64,000 bases of DNA, taken from Nitrososphaeraceae archaeon. Its GTDB lineage: Archaea > Thermoproteota > Nitrososphaeria > Nitrososphaerales > Nitrososphaeraceae. The DNA lies in assembly GCA_009377575.1 (NCBI GenBank), contig WHTU01000004.1, positions 48,090-112,089 on the forward strand. The letters run 5' to 3'. A program made the translations under genes and the position numbers. The notes beneath the pieces were generated by a model. The model searched no databases. It saw only the letters and a list, made by a program, of their open reading frames with translations, and was not told the origin of the DNA. Shown here piece by piece: positions 9,830-19,153 of this stretch; the stretch's first letter is position 1; every line of letters begins with the position of its first letter.

Positions 9830-10426
9830 TTGTTGCAATTTACAAATACGCAAACAAAATGCAAGAGTTTATTTTCGTCACCAACTATATCGGTATTAAC
9901 GGTTACCGAATCAGAATTCATAAAAAAGAAGTTGAACCTTGTAGAATTGCCTGGTGAAGGCGGATTTTATAGGGAAACTTATAGATCTAACTTTTCCACC
10001 ACTCACACATCTAGTCGTAAAAACAAAAGTAAAGTATCACAAGAAAATAGGCGTCCTACGGTAACTTTGATTTACTATTTGCTAGATGGAAGAGGTCACT
10101 TTTCTGCCTTCCATAGGCTTAAATCGGACGAAATTTGGCACTTTTATAGGGGAAGCCCTGTAACGATATATATCATTGACAACGAAGGTCATTTAACACA
10201 AATTAGGCTTGGAAATAATATCGATCATGGAGAGCAATGCCACGTGATTATCAAGGCCGGTTTGTGGTTCGGAGCAAGGGTTGATGATGGAGCATCATTC
10301 GCACTTATTGGTTGTACGGTTACGCCAGGGTTTGACTACAAAGATTACGAATTAGGAACAAAAAGCAAGTTGATTGGGATGTTTCCGAAGCATAAGACAA
10401 CAATAATGAGTTTGACTAACGAATAA
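9830..10426 (+). CDS. Cupin-fold DUF985 protein
   Basis: 198 residues. The core from about residue 30 reads LPGEGGFYRETYRS, then TLIYYLLDGRGHFSAFHRL, DEIWHFYRGSPV and GLWFGARV, the pattern of the DUF985 cupins (double-stranded beta helix). Conserved His and Glu in HRLKSDEIWH could bind a metal or sugar ligand. Members are of uncertain function, some being linked to sugar epimerase-like chemistry. The first 30 residues are outside the domain, so the true start may be later than the TTG at 9830. Confidence 0.8.
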   Translation: MLQFTNTQTKCKSLFSSPTISVLTVTESEFIKKKLNLVELPGEGGFYRETYRSNFSTTHTSSRKNKSKVSQENRRPTVTLIYYLLDGRGHFSAFHRLKSDEIWHFYRGSPVTIYIIDNEGHLTQIRLGNNIDHGEQCHVIIKAGLWFGARVDDGASFALIGCTVTPGFDYKDYELGTKSKLIGMFPKHKTTIMSLTNE

Positions 10427-10557
10427 TTCTTCGAAAACTAAGGGAGTAGTGGTTAATCCCTCTAAAGCGCAAAGCAGCCTACGTTCGTCCGTATATGCGT
10501 AGCCACAACAATTTAAGATCGATTTTGCAATTACAATGATGATGATGAGAATAAAAT

Positions 10558-10776
10558 ATGGTTAGGTTGATCCAAACCGATAGGACAAAAGAACTTCTGA
10601 TACTAGAAGTACGCAAGAGCGAAATGGAGGACATTCTGAATTCTATTGATGCGATGACTGAACGACAGCAAAGATTCCTCCTAGAGAATCTCCCTGCGAC
10701 TGAGGAGGATAGAAGAAGGGTTGATAGATTTAAGCACCTAGGAGAAGATTTTCGGAGATTGTTGTTAAGATCATAG
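10558..10776 (+). CDS. Small charged hypothetical protein
   Basis: 72 residues, highly charged and helical (for example RKSEMEDILNSIDAM, then TEEDRRRVDRFKHLG). There is no recognised domain. The frame has good coding character and an ATG start, and stands alone between two non-coding stretches. Confidence 0.55.
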   Translation: MVRLIQTDRTKELLILEVRKSEMEDILNSIDAMTERQQRFLLENLPATEEDRRRVDRFKHLGEDFRRLLLRS

Positions 10777-11333
10777 CTTGGTACGACGTCCTACTTCTTA
10801 CAGTGGCAATTCACTTGGTAAAAAATATCTTTAAGATGCAAAAAGGGATAAATGGATCACAAAAAAAGGCTAATGCCTAGAGTATTTAGACTTGTGGAAC
10901 CTAGCACCCTTAATGTAATACTGATGTGAAGCAAATACCAAAGTAATCCGAACCTGGAAGTTATTTAAATGCCAAAGTGCTAGCGAGTATCATTTTCATC
11001 TTTCCCGTACTTTTTATTGGCCTGGATAATACGCCATGACGCTAACATCAATTATTTCACTTGTATCTTGTCATAAATAGTATAATATACTCCAAATTCA
11101 TGTTTATCAGGCCGATTATTGTTCTCGGAGAGTCAACTGTAATACTTCCGCAAATTATGAGAAGGGGATCAGGCAAACCTAGATGCTTATTATTGATAGC
11201 TTTTAAGCACATCACTCCCATTGAGCTTGATTTACCTGATTATCTTCAGTGCCTACGACTTGTTTTTAACACGTTAGAGTGCTATCAATGCAATCTACTT
11301 CCAGTGATTAATGGTTACACTGGCGACTAGTTA
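10777..11333. other. Intergenic, no convincing gene
   Basis: About 550 bases. A plus-strand frame from 11061 is open for 89 codons but starts at TTG in a low-complexity hydrophobic segment and has no family features. I see no RNA or repeat. Confidence 0.4.
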
Positions 11334-11531
11334 TTATTGTATCGTACGTTTCATACGTAATTTTTCCTTGCCCTTTCTATTGTTTGGTGACGTTCTTAGA
11401 GGGCACTTACAGCATGGACAGATATATCCGTCATGAAATAAATATACTTCGCATCTACGACAATATTTTATCCCAAGACTATAACTTCCAATACTTGAAC
11501 CCATTCTTGTACATATATTGCGACAAGGCAA
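11334..11531 (-). CDS. Thaumarchaeal small zinc-ribbon protein
   Basis: 65 residues with the Cys pairs CRRC and CPCC around a short hairpin (EVYLFHDGYI), preceded by CRNICTRM and followed by PLRTSPNNRK. This is the layout of a small zinc-binding protein family seen repeatedly in Thaumarchaeota, typically with a CTR motif, two Cys pairs and a basic RTxPRN-like tail. It probably binds nucleic acid or protein; the role is unknown. The best start is TTG at 11531, since the nearby ATG is in another frame. Confidence 0.7.
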   Translation of the reverse strand: MPCRNICTRMGSSIGSYSLGIKYCRRCEVYLFHDGYICPCCKCPLRTSPNNRKGKEKLRMKRTIQ

Positions 11532-11793
11532 AATGAAACATAATAAAGAACAATTTGAATATCCTAAAAGTATTGTAATACCTCGCTGTGAGGGGGAGTA
11601 TCTCCTATTACCGTTGATTATCCATTAAGATTACGCATGAACAGACGTCTGAATTAGATGCTGTTCGTTTAAAGGATAAGATCGAAAATCTGCGCGCATA
11701 CCATTATTTTATTTGAGGTAAAATTAACTGCAAAATAACATCTCAAATTAACCTGGAATTGACGAAAACAAGATCCTTTTCTGGTTGTAAGCC

Positions 11794-12360
11794 TCATTTC
11801 TTATCGTCGTGAAGAATGCTTCTCAACCTTGTCTTGTGCTTTTGCCAGATAATGATGGCAGAGATAGTTGAGACAATAATTACAATTAAGGATACTAGAA
11901 TATAACCCATCATATCAGAAACACCCCAAAAGCCAAACAAGGTGGACTTCACTTCAACTGGGAAAGTAAAAGAGACTTGACGACCGGTAAAATAAATATC
12001 ATAGATATCCACAACCAGACTATAAACCCCAGGTTTTTCGAATTTGTACTGATATGTATAATGCCCATATGGGATAGCTATTGGTCGAGCCAAACTCGAC
12101 AGTATACTTCCGTCACCTGCGATTGTTATATCCACCGGGATTCCACTTACGTCATCGCCGTTGATAGCGGTTATGGCCATAAGAATCTTAACAGTTGTAT
12201 CTGTTCGTGGCTGTAGGGGATCAGTTTTCACACTAATGTCGTAATTCCCTATTCTTTGTTGTAAACCTCCCACCGGCATGTCTGCATTAGAATGAGAAGG
12301 CGAGAACAATAGAATCAATAATCCAAATACGATTCCTATCGTACAACTCTTCCCAAGCAT
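11794..12360 (-). CDS. Exported membrane-anchored protein, paralogue of the 7384-7866 product
   Basis: I place the start at the ATG at 12360 rather than the longer frame to 12474, because a clean signal peptide (MLGKSCTIGIVFGLLILLF) begins there. The outer part is an Ig-like beta domain (VDITIAGDGSIL...GVYSLVVDIYDIYF). A C-terminal membrane helix (MGYILVSLIVIIVSTISAII) is followed by a basic tail. The outer domain resembles that of the protein at 7384-7866. Function unknown. Confidence 0.65.
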   Translation of the reverse strand: MLGKSCTIGIVFGLLILLFSPSHSNADMPVGGLQQRIGNYDISVKTDPLQPRTDTTVKILMAITAINGDDVSGIPVDITIAGDGSILSSLARPIAIPYGHYTYQYKFEKPGVYSLVVDIYDIYFTGRQVSFTFPVEVKSTLFGFWGVSDMMGYILVSLIVIIVSTISAIIIWQKHKTRLRSILHDDKK

Positions 12361-12958
12361 CTCATGGTTGGGATGAATATGGTAATTATAATGCAGAGAA
12401 TTGAGCCTTATCCAGGTACGTAAATGCAGGCGCGTGGTCAAAAAATCCTCAATAACGACTCCACAATTCCACATAGCCCTTCAATAATTCTGCCTTCAAC
12501 CGTATATTTTTCTTGTCATTAACCTAGTATCTCTAAATAAAAATACATCTCGATAGATAGATTACGTCTACAGATAATTTATCTCCGCGACTACATTTAG
12601 TATATTAGATCCTAGTACGAGACGTCGCTGATCGCCATTGTAGCGTCGTTCTCTATTATACTACTAGATCTAGCATGGATTATTCTCTAATCGTTGCCGA
12701 AAATGTGATAAATTGATAGGCGTGCGAATTCATGCTCGCATCTGAACGAAACTCAATTAGAGAATTTAGCTAACGGATATGAAGTTGTGACTGGATATAC
12801 CTCAGATCTAGAATTTGTTTCAGATCGAAGTTTCATATATTCATCGGATTCGAGCAAAAAAATATTCGTGTAATAAGGGATTATGAAAATGACACTTCCT
12901 AACCTCTAGAACTAGTTAAACTAACCCAATTATACTAAATCATTGCTCCATAGGCATC
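12361..12958. other. Divergent intergenic region
   Basis: Nearly 600 bases upstream of two genes for exported proteins. Rich in short palindromic and AT-rich stretches, but I could not single out an operator or RNA. Confidence 0.4.
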
Positions 12959-13300
12959 ATGGTCACGATATTTTCTGGCAATCTGATAGCAAGCATCTTC
13001 GCTAGTGTCTTGACAGTCCAAATTGGAATTATGATGATGCCTTTGACAAATCCGAATGCAGTCTACGCCGAAGACAAGAGTACCAGTATCTCATGCGACG
13101 GTGTAGGAATGTGTGAGAAAACTGAATGTGTGGATGGCTCCTGTAATACTAGTCCGACAAATTCTTCAAGTATCGTAGATAGCCCATCACCGTTGTCAAG
13201 AACAAACGACGAGGATTCTCAAAGTGCAGGCAACGCAACTAGTACATCATTGACACCTCTTGATCAAAGAATGGGTCTACGCGAAAATCTGAAGAGATAG
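12959..13300 (+). CDS. Small secreted Cys-containing protein
   Basis: 113 residues. An N-terminal signal peptide ends near NAVYA/EDK. The mature chain has four Cys close together (SCDGVGMCEKTECVDGSC), compatible with two disulfides or a metal site, then a Ser/Thr/Asn-rich low-complexity tail typical of archaeal cell-surface proteins. No family recognised. Confidence 0.55.
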   Translation: MVTIFSGNLIASIFASVLTVQIGIMMMPLTNPNAVYAEDKSTSISCDGVGMCEKTECVDGSCNTSPTNSSSIVDSPSPLSRTNDEDSQSAGNATSTSLTPLDQRMGLRENLKR

Positions 13301-13560
13301 AAAAGTTTCTTCCTTATTTTTTATTCTGGGTTACGAGGTCACAAGGTAAATGGAAAGGAATAATTAGCATGAATTGAGAGAATTCAATAACTCTTATTCA
13401 TTTTATACCTGATTATGGGACTAGTCTCTGATCATTATTGTCACGTGAAGGTTCTGATGGAATAATGCCACGTATTTCTTTCTACACGAACAAGGGATTG
13501 TAATAGCTTAACCAGTGAACAATAGCTAGCTGGTTAGTTCCATTCGGTAGCCCCTTGCAA

Positions 13561-14550
13561 TTAATTCCTCTCTAAAACATACTTGACAAGAGAATCAAGA
13601 TTAGCCGTGGCAAGGCAACAAACCTTGTCAGCTGCTCCATAGTAGAGGAATAGCTTACCGCCTATCACACAAGCGCCAGATGGAAATACTACGTTATTAA
13701 CATCGCCTCTTGTCTCGTACTCTCTCTCCGGTTCTAGAATGGGACTTGTACATCTGCCTAGTACTATATTAGGCTCATTTAAGTCGAGGACGGCTGCTCC
13801 TGCTCTATAGACCTTAGAGTTGCTTACGCCGTGGTATATTACTAACCAACCTCGCTTAGTCTTAATGGGGGGAGGGCCAGCTCCGACCTTTGCGGCTTCC
13901 CAATCCTGTTCCGGTTTCAAAAGTACGGAATACTTCTGGAAATTTGTTAGGTTAGTGCTCTCCGCGAGCCATATACTTGGTCTCTCTACACCATATGACG
14001 TACCGATCCAAGAACTAGGTCTATGCAAGGAAAAATAACATTTTCCGTCATGTTCGTTTAATGATTTTAGATCACCAGATGCCGGGGACATCTTTGTCGA
14101 AAAATAAACGACATCCTTATCATCATGCAACATTGGGGTTACTATTCCTAGTCGTTTAAATTCACGGTAGTCTTCAGTTGTTGCCAGCGCTGAAGAAACA
14201 GTTGGCAATTCTCTAACATAATTTGAAGGTACTACGTAAGTAAAATAAGTTCTAGATTCCAGTTGGAACAAACGAGGATCTTCTATGCCATATCTTTCAT
14301 ATTCCTCAACCGGTTCGGTGGCCGTATCATTATTTCTAGTGAATATATAGCCATCGTTGCTGGATGCGTATCCAATCCTTGAAATGTAATCTTTGTATTC
14401 TCCGACTGCACGGTAAAGTAAATGTACCCTTTTACCGTCGTATATGGAGGCACAGTTAAACACAGATTTTGATTCCCACCAATTCTCCGCATTGGGAGTT
14501 AGTATGGGATTTTCATCATATCGTTCAATGATTGCGTTTGCTGAGCTCAC
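13561..14550 (-). CDS. GH130-type glycoside phosphorylase/hydrolase
   Basis: 329 residues, a five-bladed beta-propeller family protein. Diagnostic parts are YDENPILTPN, FNCASIYDGKRVHLLYRAV, GIEDPRLF, GAGPPPIKTKRGWLVIYHGV and PSGACVIGGKLFLYYGAAD. GH130 enzymes phosphorolyse or hydrolyse beta-mannosidic links; the IEDPR Asp is a candidate acid residue. The substrate cannot be told from sequence. It is cytoplasmic (no signal peptide), so a role in turnover of an internal mannose-containing glycan or compatible solute is plausible. Confidence 0.88.
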   Translation of the reverse strand: MSSANAIIERYDENPILTPNAENWWESKSVFNCASIYDGKRVHLLYRAVGEYKDYISRIGYASSNDGYIFTRNNDTATEPVEEYERYGIEDPRLFQLESRTYFTYVVPSNYVRELPTVSSALATTEDYREFKRLGIVTPMLHDDKDVVYFSTKMSPASGDLKSLNEHDGKCYFSLHRPSSWIGTSYGVERPSIWLAESTNLTNFQKYSVLLKPEQDWEAAKVGAGPPPIKTKRGWLVIYHGVSNSKVYRAGAAVLDLNEPNIVLGRCTSPILEPEREYETRGDVNNVVFPSGACVIGGKLFLYYGAADKVCCLATANLDSLVKYVLERN

Positions 14551-14807
14551 AGTCGTTCATAAGGTCTACGTCAGTAATTTATAGTGTTGTACCACCAAAG
14601 ATTGGGTAGTTTAATTTAATATTTGTCATAGTTAGATGTGACTTGTGTAAATATTTCGTAATCTTTCTCAAAGTGTCGAAGTCAACCTTTGTACTAGGGT
14701 CAATCTAATCTATAGGAAGATTGTATAATGTTTTTTATCTATACAACAGATCACAAACACGTAATAGCAGAATAGAAATACGTCACCTTGTTGCAACAGA
14801 AAAAAAT

Positions 14808-15449
14808 ATGAATCCCCCATATCCGTTTACTAATCAGGAATTGGCGGTTGTCAGTGAACAAGATAATATCATAGGATCTGCCTTGCCTGACGTCGTCTAT
14901 TCTCGGGGTTTAATCCACAGATTCGCTTCAGTCTTCATACTTGATGGTCAGAACCGACTTCTACTCCAAAAACGAGCATCTCACAAGAGAAGGCATGGCG
15001 GTCTTTTTTCCGAATCAGTCAGCGCCCAAGTAGAGTATAACGAGAGCTATCTTCAGGCGGCGTCTCGAAGAATTCAAGAAGAGCTGGGACTTATGACCCA
15101 CTCCGATCCCCTCATAGAAATATGTAAGATGTACATGGATGTAGAAGAGGAGTACGACGACAATTACGACAGCTACACATACCTAAACAACGACGGCTAT
15201 GGTCGAAGTAGTGTTAGCAATCGCTGGAAAAAGACTGCTTTTGTTACAATTTACAAGCTATACTTGCATGATGATGAAACAATAAAGCATATCTCAATAA
15301 ATCCTTCTGAGATATCTAACATCTATCTATTAGATTTGGACCGAGTAATAGAATTTTTTAATGCTAGCCCTGGTCTCTTCGTACCCGGCTTCGGATTCAC
15401 ATTAAAGGCATTTGTTGATATCAAGACATCCACGGATCAAATTCACTGA
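14808..15449 (+). CDS. Nudix hydrolase related to isopentenyl-diphosphate isomerase
   Basis: I start at the ATG at 14808 (MNPPYPF); a longer frame from 14721 adds an unlikely tail. The Nudix region is LLLQKRASHKRRHGGLFSES then AQVEYNESYLQAASRRIQEELGL. The KRASHK...HGGLF part resembles type 1 IPP isomerases. The Nudix box deviates from G-x5-E-x7-R-E-U-x-E-E-x-G: Ala replaces the Gly and Arg replaces the first Glu of the REU core, though EEL remains. It may be an isomerase-like or altered-specificity member. Confidence 0.75.
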   Translation: MNPPYPFTNQELAVVSEQDNIIGSALPDVVYSRGLIHRFASVFILDGQNRLLLQKRASHKRRHGGLFSESVSAQVEYNESYLQAASRRIQEELGLMTHSDPLIEICKMYMDVEEEYDDNYDSYTYLNNDGYGRSSVSNRWKKTAFVTIYKLYLHDDETIKHISINPSEISNIYLLDLDRVIEFFNASPGLFVPGFGFTLKAFVDIKTSTDQIH

Positions 15450-16338
15450 TATGTTGGCGGCTAGTTGTTATAGGACACGCCACATTCACTGAGGGCCCAT
15501 TCGTTTGTCCTAATAATTTTATAACAAGATTGAATGGTTCATCTGATCCAAAGATTTCGCTTGATGCCGAAGACAACCTGCTGGTATTATGTTTACAGAT
15601 TGTTGACAAATTGAAGGGATGGTTCACATCGCCTATTGCATATGAGCGACATAATTTGTAGAGTATAAGATTCATCACTTAGACACTCTCCCTGAATCTA
15701 ACCGCCTCTGTACCAGTATTGAACTAAGCGAGGCGAGGGCAAATCATTGTGGAGTTCATCATAATCAGTAATTTGTGTCTAGCCCCGGATCCAATTCACA
15801 AAATCTCGATAGATAGGTCCCATTTTCCTCTGTGATTGAAAAGAATCTATTTTGTCAATCACCACCATTGAGGGCTTACTATTGACCTTAATTTCCCTAA
15901 ATCCTTAGTATTACAGTAGTTAATCGCCCAATAATATTACTCAAAATCGAAAGTCTATCAGGTAACTGACCTCGCCTACTTAAGGCAAATCCTGCCTTTT
16001 GTGATATGTCGTGTTGTTCTCTAAATAGATGTGGACCAGAGAGAAATGCGTCAAGCTCTCTATCCACCTAATCGTCCAACTTTTTATAAACAGACTTTAT
16101 CAGATTAACACTCGTAATGAGAATACTACTCTTTGATTAGTCATGTATAGTAGGCATAAGGATCTTGTTCTATCTTGTAATTGGTGCCGTCGAATATTTT
16201 GAGTCTTTGCATGGCGGATTGAAACAATATTGTCCAAAGCATAATATAGACCGAAATCAGAGGAGATTCCAATGTTGCTTAAATGTATTAAATGCGACAA
16301 TGAGCAGCTGCGGTGTCGGAATATATAGCCTGATTAAA
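15450..16338. other. Long intergenic region, possible gene remnant at 15420-15661
   Basis: About 890 bases without a secure gene. On the plus strand a frame from about 15420 to 15661 is open and reads like protein (VVIGHATFTEGPFV, then DAEDNLLVLCLQIVDKL), but it has no usable start codon and overlaps the end of the Nudix gene. An opposing minus-strand frame covers the same bases. I leave both uncalled. The rest holds nothing I can name. Confidence 0.35.
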
Positions 16339-17745
16339 ATGAAAGTCAGAACCCTAAATCCAGCAACGGAAGAAATTCTTAGAGAATACGATATTCCCTC
16401 TGAAGAACAGCTTCTTCGAATGACAAAGCAGGCTGATGAAGCTTTCAAAACAGAATGGAGACTAGTAGGGAACAATAACGGGAAGAAGAGGGCCGATTAC
16501 ATGTATGGCTTTGCCAGTCAACTTAGGAAGGAAAAGGAAAAACTCGCTACTATAGCTACCAATGAAATGGGCAAAGCGATTAAGGAGTCAAGGTCAGAGG
16601 TAGAAAAGTGTGCTTGGGCGATAGAATATTTCGCAGATCATGGGGATATATTTACAACAGATGAAGTTATCAATACCGATGCTAGAAAGAGTTTTGTTAC
16701 TTTCGAACCCTTAGGCGTTATTGCAAGCATTATGCCATGGAACTTTCCATACTGGCAGGCCCTGAGATTTGCAGCTCCTTCTCTCATGGCAGGAAACACA
16801 ATTGTGCTTAAGCCAGCCAGTGCCACAATGCAATGTGGGATAGAAATCGAGAGAATTTTTGAAGAAGTCGGATTGCCAAGAGGAGTATTTCAAACGGCAG
16901 TAGGCGATTCCAGGGTTGCAGAATTCCTCATAGAGTCTGAGAATACTAATGCCGTTACCTTCACAGGTAGTGTTCCTGTCGGTTCCAAAGTAGCACAGAG
17001 GGCTACTGGCCACCTAAAGAAGACGGTTCTCGAGCTAGGAGGGAGTGACCCATTCATAGTTTGTGAAGATGCTGACATAGAAAAAGCGTCTACTGGGGCA
17101 GTCAAGGGTCGCTTTATCAATTGTGGACAGAGTTGCATTGCTTCAAAGCGATTCATAGTTGTCGATAAGGTTGCAGATGAGTTCGTTGAGCTATTTGTAC
17201 AGAAAACGGAAAAACTTAGGGTAGGAGATCCATTATCTGAGGATACTGATGTAGGACCATTGGTAAATCGTTCAGGTCTAGAAGCCATAGAGGGAATGGT
17301 CAAAAGAGCCATTAGTCAAGGAGCAGAGCTACTTGTTGGTGGAGAGAGATTGAAGAGTAAGGGATACTATTACAGCCCAACTGTGTTAGGGAAAATACAT
17401 CATGATATGGAAATCGCAAAAGAGGAATCCTTCGGGCCGGTCGCACCGATACTGGTTGCTGAAGATGAAAAAGCCGCCATTAACATTGCAAATGATTCCA
17501 AATTTGGTCTAGGCGCAAGCATATGGACACAAAACTTGGACAAGGCCGAAAGACTTTCTAGGATGGTAGAATCAGGCATCGTGACTGTCAACAATGTAGT
17601 GCTCTCTGATCCGAGGGTCCCATTTGGTGGTATCAAGAATAGTGGATTTGGACGAGAGCTCTCAAAATATGGTATGCTTGAATTCGTAAATATAAAATCT
17701 GTGAGGTTTTACGACCAGCTTGCTAAAACCCATCATGTCGAATAA
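16339..17745 (+). CDS. NAD(P)-dependent aldehyde dehydrogenase (succinate-semialdehyde type)
   Basis: 468 residues from the ATG at 16339; an upstream extension to 16165 is not family-like. Features in order: GVIASIMPWNFPYWQ (cofactor site), FTGSVPVGSKVAQRA, the general-base Glu in LELGGSDPFIV, and the nucleophile Cys in NCGQSCIASKR, ending FGGIKNSGFGRELSKYG. It oxidises an aldehyde to the acid. The closest family by pattern is succinate-semialdehyde dehydrogenase (GabD/SSADH), but the exact substrate is inferred. In this lineage such an enzyme could touch the 3-hydroxypropionate/4-hydroxybutyrate cycle. Confidence 0.88.
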   Translation: MKVRTLNPATEEILREYDIPSEEQLLRMTKQADEAFKTEWRLVGNNNGKKRADYMYGFASQLRKEKEKLATIATNEMGKAIKESRSEVEKCAWAIEYFADHGDIFTTDEVINTDARKSFVTFEPLGVIASIMPWNFPYWQALRFAAPSLMAGNTIVLKPASATMQCGIEIERIFEEVGLPRGVFQTAVGDSRVAEFLIESENTNAVTFTGSVPVGSKVAQRATGHLKKTVLELGGSDPFIVCEDADIEKASTGAVKGRFINCGQSCIASKRFIVVDKVADEFVELFVQKTEKLRVGDPLSEDTDVGPLVNRSGLEAIEGMVKRAISQGAELLVGGERLKSKGYYYSPTVLGKIHHDMEIAKEESFGPVAPILVAEDEKAAINIANDSKFGLGASIWTQNLDKAERLSRMVESGIVTVNNVVLSDPRVPFGGIKNSGFGRELSKYGMLEFVNIKSVRFYDQLAKTHHVE

Positions 17746-18163
17746 GAATTTGAAACATTAAAGTTCTGGACTACGCATAGAATACGCTTAGAGTGTATAC
17801 CAATATACACTAACCGTAGATATTCTAAGTCATGTACCCTCTACTGGCGGAACGTCAATAAAAAGTCAGCCACGCACAGTAAGATCGAGTAATTTCACGA
17901 GACACCGATAGTCATAGTGAGAAATTTATTATTGGAAGTAAAAGAAGCCAGAAATAGATCGCAAGCACCGCAGAATTTAGACTTTAAAATACATTATAGT
18001 GATAACAATAGGCAAAGCGTTTGAAGAAATGAAACTGCGTACCTAAAGGGAAGAACCAACAACCTATGGCATTTCCATATCCAGCTAAACTGTATTCCTA
18101 CTCTGAAAAAATACAACAAGGTTTATCAGACTTATGATTTAGAAATAGCTTTGGAAATATGCT
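17746..18163. other. Intergenic, nothing identified
   Basis: About 420 bases upstream of the Lrp-type gene. There is a short inverted repeat GTGTATACCAATATACAC near 17794-17811, immediately downstream of the dehydrogenase gene. No gene or RNA seen. Confidence 0.4.
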
Positions 18164-18607
18164 TTGAGTATCGACGAAATAGACTCCAAGATCTTGAAAA
18201 AAGTTCTAGTTGATGCAAGACTTTCGTACAGAAAGATAGCCTATCAAATAGGAGTTTCAGCTCCGACTGTTCTTTCCAGAATAAACAAACTTCAATATCA
18301 TCGAATAATAAAATCCTATTCTGCAATTGTAGATCATGAAAAATTAGGATATGATTTGACAGCGATAATAGAGGTCACTGCTCAGAAGGGAAAGATCGCG
18401 GAGGTTGAACGTGCGATGTCTAAATTTCCTAACGTATGTGCTGTTTATGACATTACAGGGCTAATCGATATGGTAATTATAGCCAAATTCCGAAACCGTA
18501 GAGAACTCAGCAATTTTGTCAAAAGAGACCTTGCTCTCCCTTCGATTGAAAGAACGAATAGTCACATGGTACTTGTTACTGTTAAAGAGAACTTCAGTTT
18601 TTTCTAG
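18164..18607 (+). CDS. Lrp/AsnC-family transcriptional regulator
   Basis: 147 residues, standard length. An N-terminal helix-turn-helix (DARLSYRKIAYQIGVSAPTVLSRINKL) is followed by the RAM ligand domain (AIIEVTAQKGKIAEVERAM, then VYDITGLIDMVIIAKF). It should bind DNA as a dimer or octamer and respond to an amino acid or similar metabolite. The start is TTG at 18164. Its target is not visible; the nearest upstream gene is the aldehyde dehydrogenase. Confidence 0.9.
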   Translation: MSIDEIDSKILKKVLVDARLSYRKIAYQIGVSAPTVLSRINKLQYHRIIKSYSAIVDHEKLGYDLTAIIEVTAQKGKIAEVERAMSKFPNVCAVYDITGLIDMVIIAKFRNRRELSNFVKRDLALPSIERTNSHMVLVTVKENFSFF

Positions 18608-18957
18608 AGGAATAGCTGGTATTACCAACAACAACTTGAAAAAACCTACAGCCAAGATTGGATCACAATTCGAGAATTCTCTCTTATGCCAATTAAATTT
18701 GTTTGGCAGAAACAGCTTATGTCTTGCCAAATTAAATGGTATATCGATATTGAATCTATAGGTTACAGGTATCAAAAAAACTGGCAAATGAAAGTTGGGA
18801 AGAATTACTTATACCCTCACATTAGCATTACATTATAGTCTAAAGCTCTTCACAATTATGTCTGTGAATTCTCCTTCCTCGCTCCTACTATTCTTGTTAT
18901 CAAAAATAGTAGGAACATCCAAAGAATAAAATTGAAAGGTGATTGATAAAGATCGGG
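18608..18957. other. Intergenic before the tRNA gene
   Basis: About 350 bases. Repeated AT-rich segments near 18890-18930 include ACTATTCTTGTTATCAAAAA followed by AATAGTAGGAAC, a weak inverted repeat around TACTATT/AATAGTA. No gene seen. Confidence 0.4.
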
Positions 18958-19076
18958 GCCGGGGTACCCAAGCTAGGTAAGTCATCGACCCTAAAAGGGG
19001 TCAGCCTCGAGATCTTAGGCCTACGTGTAAGCTGATGTCCGTCAAGGACTCGTGGGTTCGAGTCCCACTCCCGGCG
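18958..19076 (+). tRNA. tRNA-Ser(CGA), class II, probably with two introns
   Basis: The acceptor stem GCCGGGG (18958-18964) pairs with TCCCGGC (19069-19075) and the discriminator is G, as expected for serine. The T arm is GTGGG-TTCGAGT-CCCAC (19052-19068), and the long variable arm has a GTCC/GGAC stem, so this is class II. The anticodon stem TCAGC/GCTGA (19001-19005, 19031-19035) closes a 25-nt loop starting CTCGAGA, giving anticodon CGA at 19008-19010 and an intron of about 18 nt at the usual 37/38 position. The D loop between CCC and GGG is 27 nt, about 15 too long, which suggests a second intron. A decayed integrase lies just downstream. Confidence 0.8.
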
Positions 19077-19153
19077 CTACAGTCGTGGGTTGATACACCA
19101 GAAAACCAAACGATTATAGCTGGGTGTAGTGCCTGGGAGGTACATAAAGACTG

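Noticed and set aside
11061..11330. Open frame of 89 codons on the plus strand
   Set aside because: TTG start, no domain, no upstream signal; not distinguishable from chance.
15420..15661. Frame resembling a carbohydrate-kinase start (VVIGHATFTEGP)
   Set aside because: No usable start codon, overlaps the Nudix gene, and the similarity is limited to a few residues.
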